From contig ONZQ02000010.1 of NCBI GenBank assembly GCA_900312665.1, positions 930,001 to 994,000 on the forward strand: a stretch of 64,000 bases of DNA, written 5' to 3'. Source of the stretch: Cephalotrichum gorgonifer. Its lineage: Eukaryota; Ascomycota; Sordariomycetes; Microascales; Microascaceae. Positions 40,353 to 52,240 of this stretch are shown in pieces (position 1 is the first letter of the stretch; each line of letters begins with the position of its first letter). A program made the position numbers and the translations under genes. The notes beneath the pieces were generated by a model. That model was not told where the DNA came from and ran no database searches. It worked only from the letters and a program-made list of their open reading frames with translations.

Positions 40353-41332
40353 TTAAACCTTCATCTCGGAGCAGCCGTGCTTCCAGACGGTGACGTAAGG
40401 AGTGACACCGTCCTCGCGGTAGTTGAGGAGGATGACCCTACGGGGAGGGGGAAAAGTTAATATGACTGAAGGCGAGGGGAAGCGAAGGAATTGAAAGAAA
40501 AGCAAAAAGGGGAGGGACAAGAAGAAAAACTTACATTCCGTCGGGGTTCATGGACTCGCCAATGAAGAACTCGTAGTCCTTGAACTTGGGCAGGAGGTGC
40601 TCCTTCACGAACTTCTGGGCGCCCGACTCGAAAGCCTTGATCTCCTCCTCGGGAGCACCCTTCTCCTGGAGCGCAGCCTTGACAGCCTTCATGTAGCCTG
40701 TAATGCCGCAAAAGAAAAAGGTCAGAAAAAAAGATCTCCTTCTCACACCAACTCCGTAGGTTTCGACGTCATGGGGAGAGAGGGAAGTATTTGTGCGGCG
40801 TTGTGGGTGGGTTGGGTTGGCTGCATACCCTTGAGATAGGAAAGGTACGACTTCTTGTCGAACGAGGTCTCGGTATACCGGAAGGAGTTGACGATGTTGT
40901 TGACCTTGACGGCCTGGTCGTCGAGGGCCTCCTCGGCCTCCTCGGCGGAGGCGTTGGCACCGGTGTCTGTGGGGTGGTTATGATCACCGGTCAGTCGCGA
41001 ATTCTGAAAGAAAAAAAAGAAAACAAAAACCACCTCACCCCACTCCCAAAGTTCAAGATTATCGGGAGAGGGGTAGGGAAGGGCGCAGGGGCATAAAGAG
41101 GTATAACTAACCGACTTCGACGGCGCCGAGGGTGATCATGGCACAGTCGGCCTCGTAAACGACGCCGGCGACCTCCTTGAGGTCATACGAGTCCGAGAGG
41201 ATCTCGTCACCGGTGATGATGTCCTAAAAACCAAGAAAGTGCGGGGTCAGTACTTCTGTGTCGCAGAACAGCCGGAACAGGTAATCAAGGGCGGAAAGGA
41301 GTAGATTTCGCATTTACCTTGTAGATAATCAT
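40353..41332 (-). CDS. TMA19: Translationally controlled tumour protein homologue (TCTP)
   Basis: Five exons: 41332..41318, 41223..41112, 40966..40829, 40697..40535 and 40437..40353, predicted 170 aa, the usual fungal TCTP length. The first exon encodes only MIIYK. Joins read MIIYK-DIITGDEIL, GAVEV-D-TGANAS, SYLK-G-YMKAVK and NPDG-M-VILLNYR. Signatures: IITGDEILSDSYDLKEV, SFRYTETSFDKKSYLSYLKGYMK and the C-terminal EFFIGESMNPDGM followed by VILLNYREDGVTPYVTVWKHG. TCTP (yeast Tma19) is an abundant cytosolic protein linked to ribosomes and stress. A reverse CCAAT box (ATTGG at 41519-41523) lies about 190 bp upstream of the start. Confidence 0.95.
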
Positions 41333-42046
41333 GTTGGCGGTTTTGTGTGAAGGTAAGGTGAGAAGGAGGCTAAAGGAGGGGAATCAACAAGGGGGCAGTT
41401 GGGTTGGCAACGGGGATGGGAAGGGAAGTAACTCGCAGATATAGAGGCGGGCGGGCGGGCGATCGTGGAGAGGGGCTCCAGAAAAATTGTTAACTTTTGC
41501 CCAGGCGGCGACCCCGCTATTGGCGCAAAACGGGGATGTGGCGCCGGCCGCTTTCACGTGATTCGAGTACCCCTCCTCATATGTTAGTGGTGGCCCCGCG
41601 CTACAATAACAACAGCTATGAATATATTGTATGCAGAACATTGGTGTGGGGCCTGGGTTTGATTACTTACATCCATACACTCGTACACGGATTGCATGGG
41701 CATCTTGCTTGCATAAAGGGGGCGGGAACGTAGCATCCTTGATCGGCCCTCAAGCACTGCCTGTTTCTAGCTTCAATATACAACGACTGCTATTCCACAC
41801 TAGCAGGATACACCAAATCCGTAAAACCCCATCGCGTAATGTAACCGCAACGCCCGTAACATGTTTGATTAGAATACAAGAAAGGAATATTAAGCCCAAG
41901 GCGGGACACCCCACGAACCGAAACTGAGAAGACAGATGCAAAAAAGGTACAAGTCGGTCTTCAGACGGACAGTCAGTCGGTCAAAACAAGTTGAGAAAAA
42001 GCCCCCCCACTCAACGGCCCGGTGCGAAAGGAAATGCGACGAGGGA
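41333..42046. promoter_or_regulatory. Upstream region of TCTP / downstream of the VPS9 gene
   Basis: This gap of 714 bases carries the TCTP promoter with ATTGG at 41519-41523. The rest shows no ORF with coding character and no repeat. Confidence 0.4.
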
Positions 42047-44370
42047 CTACTTCGTCTCAAACGCGTCCATCCCCTTGAGCGCATTCGCCAGCCGCCGGTA
42101 GTCCCTCAGCAGATCCAGCACTTCGCCCAGCCTCAGGTCTCCAGGGTTCTGCATCTCCATGAAGCGCTTGTTCGGCGGCGCGATCTTTGGCAGCTCCTTC
42201 GGCGGCAAGGCCTTAGCTATATCCGGGAAGGCCTAGAAATATAACAGTCAGCTTTCGGGGGTTGTGTCCCAAGAGGTTGTAAATGTCGGAAAGATGAGGA
42301 TGCCCTTACAGTCGCCAGGTCGCCACCGTCCGACGAAGGGACCTTTGGGGTCTCCTTTGTTGCTGTGCCAGAAGCCGTCCTTCCGAACCCCCGCATCATA
42401 CTGATGCCCGAAAGCCTCGCCATAGGGTTCAGGGAGCTCCCCAGGTTCCGCATGCTCTCCAGTGGGTTCGCAGACCCGGCGCTCGCCGCCGCCGCCGACC
42501 CCTTCTCCTTCTCTTTTTCCTTCCGCTCCTCGCTCGTCGAAACTCCAGACACCACCCTCTTCGAACTCGCACGGCTTGCGCTCCTCGACGATCCATCCAC
42601 GCTCCGGTCCCTCGGCGCTATCTTCTGCCCGCCGATAAACGCGAGTATCCTGTCCTCCGGCGTTGAGCGCCGGGGAGCCTCGTCCTCCGGGATTGGCGTC
42701 TCGCTAGCGCCGCTAACGGAGCCCCCGTCGTCGTCCGGCGGCGGCGTGCTAACCAGCTTCCTCGCATCGTCCAGCGTCTTGGGGACCAGGAGCTCGCCCG
42801 ACTCCGGCGCTGCCTGGCGCTCGCGGAGCTTGCCGACGAGGAAGTTGTAGCTGTCGCCGAGGGAGTTGGATATGTTCTTGAGGGATTGGTCTGCCGTTGT
42901 TAGGAGGGAGTCGCTGGCGGCGTTGATGGCCAGCGCGGGGGTGGCGACGAGCTCGCTAAGCCGTCTGTTCCTGTTCACGGTTGCCGGCCGGAGGCCCGCG
43001 GGCGAGGCGACGGGTTTCGCCCCGGCTGCTGCCTGGGCTTCTGGCACGTTCTGTGTCCCCGACGCCAAGTCCGGCGCATACGCTGGTGGGAAGGTTTCCG
43101 CCCTCGGAGTGTTGGGCTGGCTCGGCAGTCTAGGCGGGCCGGAGGGTAGCTCGTCGGCCCGGAGAGTTGAGAGGTCCACTGTCTGGAGGAAGCTAATAGC
43201 GGCCTCGAGCGTCGTCAGGCAGTAAGCGGCCTCGCCATTGAGTTTCTGCTCCCCCCTGAAGTTCTGGATGAAGTGGGCGTCGCTGATGGCGTGGAGGCCC
43301 TCGGGGGGCAGCGTGATGAGGGTGAAAATCATCATCGGCATAATCTCATCGGCGGAGGCGGAGGGGAGATACTGCGACAGGACGTCCACGATGCTCCTAT
43401 GGACTCCCTTTAGATGGTTGAGCTTCCCCAGGGGGTACCGCTTTTCGTTCATGAGGGCGAATTCCTTCCGCGCAGGCTCAAGCGCTTGCTTAATCTCCTC
43501 GGTTCTTAAAGTAGAACTGGCCTCTCCCAAGTCGACACCTAGATCGGCTAGGTTGATTCCGACCAAAGCCAAAGCCGTCGTCTTGGACCGTAGTTTGGCA
43601 TCCTGGGCCTCGTCCTGGGTGCTTCGGTGACGATAAATCCGGCTGTAGATGCCCTCGCAGAGCCTCCTCTCGACGGCCTCCTCTAACCTCGCTCGTTTGT
43701 GTTCTAGCGCCTTTCTCGCCCGTCTCCTATCTGTAAGCTCCTGCGGCGTGAGCATTTGATGCTCGGTCTCAGCGCGCTCGCTCGAGGAGGCCTTGTCCTT
43801 GGCTCCCAATGACTTCGCCTTTCCGCGCGGCGACTTTCCGAGAGGTGTCCGGGCGGCGGCCGCGGGTGTTGTCTCGCGCATCTGCCTCGTGGCGAGGGCC
43901 GAGATGTGGGTGTCTATGTGCGTGGAGGCAACGTCGTAGAAGTCTTGGAAGAGGCGGGATAGAGTATCAATGTTCGGGGGTGTAGGGTGGACCTTGGCGG
44001 ATAAGGACTCGATAAAGCTACGGAGAGGGGGGTTAGCTGTCGGTTTATGACTCGGGTAGGCCGTGGGCAAAGCATCGTACGCATCTGTGAGGCTAACCAG
44101 CTCAATAGGGAGCTCCCCCATGTCTACTGACTGCCTCACGGCATCTTCAGGGTCGTCGTTGTCGGCCGCCTCGAACGTATCGGGGGGGTCGGCAACGGGA
44201 AGAGGAGCTGTAGTGGCGTTGAGCGAGGACGTTCTCTCGGTGTTGGTTCCGCTCTGAAAGGTATGAGCTCGTTTCGGGACCTTGAGGGACTCTGGATCCT
44301 CTCCTGACCGGGCAAGGGTTGGCCGGCTTTGGGGATCGGAGGGAGTGGAGTGGGCGGAGGATGCGGACAT
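42047..44370 (-). CDS. VPS9-domain Rab5-type exchange factor
   Basis: Two exons: 44370..42310 and 42232..42047, predicted 748 aa. The intron (donor GTAAGG, acceptor TCTAG) joins GDLAT-AFPDIAKALP. The VPS9 catalytic region lies at about residues 320-400: LNHLKGVHRSIVDVLSQYLP, ADEIMPMMIFTLITLPPEGL, then FIQNFRGEQKLNGEAAYCLTTLEAAISFL. The Asp-Glu at the start of the second block matches the position of the essential Asp in Vps9/Rabex-5. A basic coiled segment precedes it (RRRARKALEHKRARLEEAVERRL). Both ends are Ser/Pro-rich and probably disordered. There is no CUE domain, which argues against Vps9 itself and in favour of a Muk1-like or filamentous-fungal relative. It acts on endosomal Rab5 (Vps21/Ypt5). 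Confidence 0.85.
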
Positions 44371-45345
44371 AGAAGCGGTTCGGAGGGTAACGTCGGATTA
44401 AGTTGACAAGATATGATAGATTGGGCTAGACAATAAACCTGAGAGTGTAAAAATCTAAGACGGGTGTGAAGAGGAGAGCCGGAGAGATGCTCAGAAGTCG
44501 AGCTTTGTCTGAATATGCAAAGCCGGGCGGCATAAGACGCGGGATCTTGAAACGGCGCTCGGTGTGAAGCTTGGCATCAAAGGGAGCTCCGGAAGGCGGA
44601 GGGTAAAGACCTTACGGACGGCTTATTCCAGCGAGCGTGTCAAACTTAAGCACCAAGATAGAGTAATCCACCGAAATAGTCCAGTATAAGCGAGCGTTGG
44701 TTCGGAATAATTCTACGCGGTGATGGAAAGTATTATCTGTTAGCTCCCACGTAGGCAGCTCCCCGGCGGTGATGATACTGGGTGACGAAACCTGCGGGTC
44801 TGGTGTCGCGCGAGTTGTGCCTGAGGTGCACGTGAGTCCTGATTGGACGGGAATTTGGCTGCGAATTGGCTTTGTGTACGTACCTCTGTACCTTACATTG
44901 CACAAACAAGGGACACCAGTCATGAGATGAAGGCATGTGGATTGCTGGCCATGGATAACATTTGGAACCATCAAGCGGTCACTAAATGGGATACCCGTGG
45001 GCCCGAGTCATAAGACTACAGTTTCGGTCTATACAAGCATGCTTGTACATGACTATGATACATTACAAGTATGTCTTTCATCTGCGTTTATCCCAACTGG
45101 CCCCATATCTCCACGTGACTAATCTTGAAGCAAACGTCCAACTTGTAAAGCTGCCTGGGAGGCTTGCTTAGCTGAGTGTTCGCTTTATCGATAAGAAAAT
45201 CTTAATGACGACGCCACGGTCGCGATACCACCGAAACAGCGCGTCGCCGAAACCACCCAAAAATACCATCATCCCCCACCCCGACGATCTCAGTCCGTAC
45301 ATCAGCCAAATGAAGTAGGCCTCGACGGCGTCCCTGGACCGGAAA
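44371..45345. promoter_or_regulatory. Divergent VPS9 gene / VPS72 intergenic region
   Basis: This stretch of 975 bases holds two promoters. The central part (44600-45160) is AT-richer, with several TACAAGTA/ACTTGTA-like words near 44900-45150. No gene is supported. Confidence 0.45.
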
Positions 45346-47941
45346 ATGTCGGCCGAAATCGAAACCCCGAAACCCTCCTCTCGAGACGAATCCTCCGATA
45401 GCGGCAGCGATAGCGACGCCTCGAGCGGCGCCGAGTCCAGCGTCGAAGATGAGCCCAAGGTCGAATGGCTCGCCACGGGGCGCGAGAAGCGCTCGACGGC
45501 CGGAAACCGGATGAAGACGATGATGGCCATGGAGGAGCCCGACTCGGACCTCGAGCTGCTGTTCGCCGAAGACGAAGATGACGTCGGCTTCGAGGACGCC
45601 GACGGCTCCGGCTCCGACGTGCACATGGACTCGTCGTCCGACGACGAGGACGAACAGAACGCCGCCGACTCGCTGGAGGGCGAGGAGGCGCTGGAGAGGG
45701 AGGCGAGGGAGCGCCGGGCGGCGGCGCGGAAGCGGAAGGCCCAGGCGGCCATACCCGCCAAGTTCCGTAAGAAGGTCCGCATAGACACCGGCAGTCCCGC
45801 GTCCGCGTCCGCGTCCGCGACCCCGACCCCTAGCGCGACGGGGCCGGCGTCGTCTGCGCCGCCCGCGCGCCCGCGGAAGAAGTCGGAGAGGCTGAGCTGG
45901 CTGCCGCTGCCGTCCGACGCGCCGACGCGCGCCTCGCAGAGGTCGACGACGAGGATGAGCAAGGAGCAACTACACATGCAGATGAAGGAGCGGGAGGCGA
46001 GGAGGCTGCAGCAGGTGGCGCTGATGGAGAAGAGGCAGAGGCAGATGGAGGCGAGGAAGAAGCCGCCCATGACACAGGCGGAGCGGCTGGAGGAGGCGGC
46101 GCTGGTCGAGAAGCGGAATGCTAAGAGCTTGAACAGGTGGGAGGAGGCGGAGAAGCAGCGCGAGGAGCAGATGAGGGCGAAGCTCGCGGCCTTGAACAGC
46201 CGGACGCTGAAGGGGCCCGTCATCACGTTCTGGAGCGGCAGGGGGGACTGGGAGGACGGGAGATCCGGCGACGGCGGGGCGTATCACATCGCTATTGCGG
46301 ATAAGCCTAAGCCGGTGCGCAAGAAGCGCGTCACAGCAGCGGAGAAGGAGGAGGGGAAGGAGAAGAAAGACGACGATGCTTCACCTCCTGCCCCAGCATC
46401 TGCATCCAAGCCGGCGGACACTACGGATAAGGGACAGGCGGAGCCGGTGTCCAAACCCGCGGTTGATGAAGCACAGGTGCAAAAAGAGGTAACGCCAGCA
46501 GAGTCGAAAGATCAGCCTGCGGTGCCTCTGGCATCTACAATCACGGCTCCCTCGTCAAGTACAACGTCTGGGCTCCACGCACCCTCTCTACGCGAGGACC
46601 CTCCAACCAAGTCCGAACCCCGCGCGCCCTTGATGGCGCCGCCTTCTCTGGAGCCCAAGCTCGTCCCCGTCGAAGGCGCCAAGCCCAGGCCCCTCGCGGC
46701 ATTACCGGCGATCGCCACCCCTTCTGGCCCTCAGTCGAGCGTGCTCGCAGCTCCCGTCCTAGCACCGCCCGCGGGTCTATCCCCGACGGTCCTCGGTGGG
46801 GGTTTCTCGGCCCCGTCGAGCCCAAAGTCCCATGTCCTCGCGCCCCCAAACACCACCCAAAGGCCTTCCCCCCTTTCACTACCGCCGTCTCTTACGGCAA
46901 CGGAAACGCAAGCAGTCACGGCTAAGACGCCAGACTCGGGTCCTACTATTCCCGCGCCGGAGTCGGAAGCTTCGAAGCCTACCAAGGTACCACCCGAGAA
47001 TCGCTCAGACCCCACTCCTCCAGCCCAGCCAGGAAGCGCACCCCCCGCCGACGCTCCCAAGGAGGGCGAAGATCAAAAGCCATCAGAGGGAACCGACGGC
47101 ACGAGAACGCGCTGTGCCATCATACTGGAGAACTTTGACGACACGATTATTAAGGATAAGGTGATACAAACGCAGATCCTGTTTGGCCGAAAAATGAGCC
47201 GTCTACAGAGTACGTTTCTTCCTCTCCCCCCACCCACACATACATACACACCCCGCCCGGCTCCCACCTCGCTTGTGTCTCAAGTACACAAGAATACCAC
47301 AGCAATAATTAACTAAACTCCGTTCTAACCCCTTATATTTAGAACCACTCCCGCAGCCCCTCTGCGCAATCACGAACCAGCCGGCGCGGTATCGGGATCC
47401 CAAGACGGGACTGCCGTACCACAACGCGTACGCGTACCGCGAGATCCGGAGGCTCACGGCGGGCGAGTTCAGGTGGAGCGCGCTGCTGGGGTGCTGGGTC
47501 GGGAAGGCGGACGCGGACGCGGCGAAGGGGGTGCCAGCGAGATTCTTGGATCCTGAGGCGCCGGCGCCAGAGCCGCGGCCAAAGGAGGAGGGAAAGGCTG
47601 AGGGGGCTAAGGAGGGAGCGAAGGAGACTAAGGAAGGGGCGAAGGAGGCTAAGGAAGGGGCGAAGGAGGCTAAGGAGGGCGCAACGGGGGCCAAGGAGGG
47701 CGCACCGGGATCCAAAGTGGATGCTTCTACGGGGGCGAAAGCACAGGCAAAGCCAGGTGAGGGGACAGCCCCTCCATCCCAAGGCACGGCAGACCCATCG
47801 CCGAAGGCACCCGAGGAGGCGAAGCTGGATAAACAAAAACAAAGCAAAGAAGGCGTCGTCGAGAACGCGCCGCCCAAGGAGGTGGGCGCGTTGTCCCCAG
47901 CCGACGCGCCTCTCCCGGCACCGGTCCCCGCCGGGTCGTGA
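45346..47941 (+). CDS. VPS72: SWR1-complex subunit Vps72/Swc2 (YL1 family)
   Basis: Two exons: 45346..47209 and 47343..47941, predicted 820 aa. The intron (donor GTACGT, acceptor TTTAG) joins MSRLQ-K-PLPQPLCAITNQPARY, which rebuilds the YL1_C module. The N-terminal YL1 domain shows EWLATGREKRSTAGNRMKTMM, an acidic stretch (DEDDVGFEDADGSGSD, SSSDDEDEQ) that contacts H2A.Z-H2B, and basic KFRKKVRID. A helical block ARRLQQVALMEKRQRQMEAR follows, then a long Pro/Ala-rich middle. YL1_C contains PLCAITNQPARYRDPKTGLPYHNAYAYREIRRL. The protein helps SWR1 deposit H2A.Z. The C-terminal about 140 residues are unusual: a Lys/Glu/Gly/Ala tandem repeat (see repeat entry) and a Pro/Ala tail. Its length is near the top of the family range. 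Confidence 0.92.
47595..47706 (+). repeat. 21-bp in-frame tandem repeat in VPS72
   Basis: About five units of a 21-bp motif encode KEGAKEA-type heptads (GAKETKE, GAKEAKE, GAKEAKE, GATGAKE). The units differ by a few substitutions. The encoded segment resembles LEA-like amphipathic helices, and copy number is expected to vary between strains. Confidence 0.85.
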
Positions 47942-49257
47942 ATCGCGCGATCCGGCGGGTTTCCGGTTTCAAGCTCGAGTGGAGGGGGCCGAGATGAACG
48001 ACATGCTCGAGGAATGGGGGCGTCGCGAGGAAAGAGAGGGGGGGTGGGTGGTTAAGCGGGACGGAAGTTAGAAGGGGGGGGGGGGGGAGAGAGCTTGTAG
48101 TATCTGTAATGTAATATAAATGAAATGCACTAAGGACGGGTTCCTGCAGATTTTTTTTTCCTTTCGGATCCCATATTTGCATATCTTGGTAGTTTTGCTA
48201 ACGAAAGAAAAGCCGAATTCACCATCTCCCATATTGAGAGGGGGTGTGTAATGGAAAGCGAGTATTCAACGTCTTTTTGCCATGTACTTACTACACGCCC
48301 CCTCCTGTTCCCCTCTCGCCTATGTTCACCGAGTGGTACGGCGATTATTTTTCGGCGGCTCGTTTTTCTTGAACTCGGTCGAACTCGAAGGATCAAACAA
48401 AATGTTTCCCCGCCTTGAAGGTTTGGATTTGATGAGCCTGTGTAATATCGGAGGTGGGGGGTGAAAGGGGGGGAAGACCAAAGTTTATCGTTAAGCGGTA
48501 GTTACGTTTTTTTTTTTTTTTTTTTTTTCGTATTTAGCTGAGGAGCTGAGGAGTGGAAGTAATTCAAGGGGGTTGTTTTGAGGCGGGATGGGGATGTTGG
48601 TGAAACGTATCGCGCCGAATACAACCTTTGCACGTTGTGGACTTGCAGATGTGTGTGTGGTAAAGTGGTGTTAGTCCGATGGATGACACCATCGTATCCA
48701 ATCGCTCTAGAAGCCAACGATTGTGACTGCATGGATAGTAGGGAGGGAGGGAGCTCCGGATATCCAAGCCGGTAAGTTAGATAACATACGACAACTGAGA
48801 GCGAGAAAGCGAGAAGCAAAGGAGCACGTTGCTGTGTGTGAGAGAAACAAATATTGATTCCTCGTTCATCTTCATCATTGCCTTATCCACCACCCACCCA
48901 GCGTCCGTCACCAGACTTCCCAACCTGTATAGTATAGTAATAATAAAACCCGTAAACCACAGGATATCAAATCCCGTTTCGTTTTTTTCCCACCGAAGAT
49001 ACCCCAATCTTCCCAAGTCCCGACAATTCCTCCGTTATTATATAGTAGTAGTACACGTAAAATCCAAGGCTCTCGCAAGAAAAAAAAAATACCAAGTTAG
49101 AACACCCCGCCCATTAAGTCTATCCCATTTTATACCCGAACCGATTCCTGTAAAACACCCGAATGACGAAGCATGTGAAGTATAGATGTGAGGTGTTTGA
49201 GTGTGTGTGAGTGAGTGAGTGAAGGAGGAAGGGGGGAAGGACAGCGACAACAAGAGT
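47942..49257. other. Convergent gene-free region
   Basis: This stretch of 1316 bases lies between the 3' ends of VPS72 and the CBM48-like gene. It contains a G run near 48076-48087, a long T run at about 48508-48528 and (TGTG)n/(GAGT)n tracts near 49200-49220. No ORF is credible. Confidence 0.55.
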
Positions 49258-50454
49258 CTAGCTCTTGATAATATCAACCATCCACGCCAACTCCTCCTGC
49301 AGGAGCCTCCCCTCACCACCAGCCTTCGACCCCGCCGACCCGGGCAGCCCGTACCCTGCCGACGTGACCCGCTCTTCCACCTCGCCAGTCCGGTTGAGGT
49401 AGTCGTAATCATACACGGGCGGCGTCTCAGCGTCATCTGCCGCCGCGCCCACCGAGGACGCGCAGCTAGACGCCGAGGAGAACGAGAAGTGTGACCGGTT
49501 CTCAAAGTCCGGTAGCACAGGCGACTCATCGTCCACGGCAGCCAAGGGCGAAGGGGCCCTGGATGAAGGAAGGGGGGGAGGCGCACCGAACCAGGACGTG
49601 ACGGCCGGGGCGGGAGAGGACGCCGTCCTCCTGAAGGGCGGCGGCGGGGCGAGGCCGGTGGGGTAGGAGGAGGCCGAGGAGGCCGCGTCGTCGTCCAGCT
49701 CGACGGCCGCCGCGGTGGCGAAGTTGTCGTCCTCGTCGTCATCCACATCCTCCACGATCTCCGCCTCCTCCTCTTCCTCCGCGATGTCCTCGGGTATCAC
49801 GACAGACGGCCACTCACCCACGGGCGAGGGCGGCGAGTCGTCGACCAGGAACCGGCGGAGCGACTCGGGCGAGATATCCCTCGAGCGGGATCCGCTCCCA
49901 GCGGCGCTGACGTGCGAGCGCACGCTCCGTGCGTCGTCGTCCTCGGACGGCGGCAGAAGCTCGGGTGTGGCGGCCCGCTGTTGCTGCTGCTCCGCGGCGT
50001 GGGGCCGCCGGAAGAAGCGCTTCCAGGAGGGGCTGGGGGAGAGGGAGCGCGCGGAGGAGCGGTGGCGGAGGAGGTGGGGGGAGGAGCCGAGGCGGGTGGG
50101 GACGGCCGAGGGGGCGGCGGTGGTGAGGTTGGAGAGGGGCGAGCGCGGGGCGGGCCGGGGAGTGGTGTACTTGTCGCTTGGGTTCATGGTCATGAAGTCC
50201 CCCGTGCGCATAGAGCTGAGGGAGGCGCTGCGCTTGCGGAGCGTCTGCTGGATGGGCACGAAGAGCGTGTTGACGGTCTGGCCGGGCATATAGGCGCAGT
50301 GCCGCGTCGAGGGGCGTGCCGGATCGTGGGTCTCGTGAGTGCCGTCTAGCTCGTACTGATTTCCGATATTCGTGTTAGAGAGCTTTCGAGTTATACAGGA
50401 GGTTGTGTGTAAGATGTCTCCACTCATTCAATGCCCCCCAAGTGTGAGAGCTTT

Positions 50455-50495
<41 letters not shown>

Positions 50496-52240
50496 NNNNN
50501 NNNNNNNNNNNNNNNGAGAGAGAGAGAGAGAGAGACTTACAAAGTAGTGATACGTGTTCCCCATCTTCAGACCGCCCTGCCGGCTGGGCCCGACGCCGCT
50601 GTCGTCGTCGCAGGTGATGTCCTTGAAGGAGTAGCACCCCTTCCACTGGCCACGGTCCCGCCTCGAGTCCCGCTCCATGGCGTACGAGGTGGTGAAGTTA
50701 TCCCAGGAACCGAGAAGACGAACCGTCCTGACGGAAGGATGCGTTTGACTTTGAAGAGGATGGGGTTAGTTTCTCTGGTCGTGGACCTTGATAGAAAAAG
50801 ACGAGCCAGACTGAACAAGTGCAAGATAGAGAAAGGGAGCAACAGGGAAGTATTTAATAAATGCCACATCGATGAGGCCAGAGGATGTGCATGTATGTGG
50901 TGCATGGGTGTGTATGTATGGATATATGTATGAGTGACTGAGCACCTGCATGTGGTGTGTGCAAGGGACTTCGTAAGAGGGTGTGGTGTGTGAGAGACAA
51001 ATGAATGAAGGGGGGTGTATATAAGTGGCGTGCGTACACGGGTACATTCGCTTCCATGCACACGTATACCTCCTGGCGGGCGCAGTGAGTGAGATGGAAG
51101 TGCAACATTATCAGCACTAAGAGCTGACAATGAGAGACACTGATCCAGGTGGAAGGTAACCCGCCGCAACACCCGACAGAGGGTTGCAGCGCAGCCCTGC
51201 ATCCGGCGAAGCGAGGATAAGGTGAGGCACACACACCCAGTAGGCGTACGAGCAGGCGAGCTAGGTCTTTTCCAGCTCTCTTCTCCCAACCTCAGATTGT
51301 AATGTTGTGCTCCCAAATCGCCTAATCAAGGGGGGAGGGGGGGAGGAATAAGGAGAAGAAAGCCCGTTAAAGGCCCGTGATTTGACACGAACGCCGGGTC
51401 GGGAATAGGCCGCATTGCCAGCACATTAAACTTGGAATGTGCTGTTCCAGCCAAAAACAAATAATAAGGGAGGCCCAATAACAGCGTGGCATATGCTCAA
51501 GGGGAAGGGGGTGGACAAATGTCACCGGCGTGGCCGTGGCCAGGACGGATTACCCAATCCGGACAGCAAATTGCTGAAGCGGGCTGTCTGACTTCTTTCG
51601 TGGCTGCGCCGGCTCGACTCGTTTGGGGTGAGATCCCGGTGGAGAGGGTAATAATGGGCATTGTGTAATACATATTGGGGTATGGGGCGGGGGTTGCTCA
51701 AGGACACTGGTCCGCGAATAGAGTAAAGTAATAATTGGAACTCGGTCCCAATTGTTTTGGAATTGGAGGGACTGGGAGATGGGGGATTGGGCATTTGGGT
51801 ATTTGGAGGGAAACAGGCTGCGAGAGATGACAATAGGCGTTTCGTTCTCGGTTTAACATACATTGAAGTAACCATATTTCCAATGTTTGCTGGAGAATGA
51901 ATGAATGTGGGTAATAGGATCCAATATCGAAGACCGAGACAAATCGAACCAGCGATGAGATGGGCGGCGAATATTGATTCACAAGCTTGTGCAAGCTTCC
52001 ACACACAAAAAAACGACCGTGGTGTCCCTCAAGGACGGAAAAAGAAAAGAACGAATATGGGATAGGTCCCGAGGGTGAGAAAAGAGAGTGCGAGAGGGTG
52101 AGAGGGCGAGGCAAAAAGAGAGAGAAGGAAAAAGAAGCACCGCCCTTGTAAAGAGAGAACAAAACACCACGACGAGAAACCAGAAACCGAAATGGAGAAA
52201 CTCACAGCATAAAGGTAACCAGGGTAGTGGTCGGGTCCAT
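49258..52240 (-). CDS. AMPK-type glycogen-binding (CBM48-like) fungal protein
   Basis: Three exons: 52240..52206, 50748..50541 and 50355..49258, predicted 446 aa. Exon 1 encodes MDPTTTLVTFM and has a clean GTGAGT donor; exon 2 continues L-QTHPSVRTVRLLGSWDNFT. Together they form the first strands of an E-set/CBM48-like domain as in AMPK-beta subunits. Following blocks are AMERDSRRDRGQWKGCYSF, LKMGNTYHYF-YELDGTHETHD and MPGQTVNTLFVPIQQTLRKR. The remaining about 300 residues are Ser/Pro/Asp/Glu-rich and likely disordered, ending LLQEELAWMVDIIKS. Exon 1 is placed by motif match across a 1457-bp intron, which is long for this genome, so an alternative start is possible. The second intron contains a GA repeat and the assembly gap. 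Carbohydrate binding is inferred, not shown. Confidence 0.75.
50457..50535. repeat. (GA)n microsatellite with a 20-base assembly gap
   Basis: GA/AG dinucleotide runs flank 20 N bases at 50496-50515. The whole tract lies inside the second intron of the CBM48-like gene, so its true length is unknown but the coding sequence is unaffected. Confidence 0.95.

Noticed and set aside
50457..50535. GA-rich tract as a regulatory GAGA site
   Set aside because: It is a microsatellite at an assembly gap inside an intron, so length and meaning cannot be judged.
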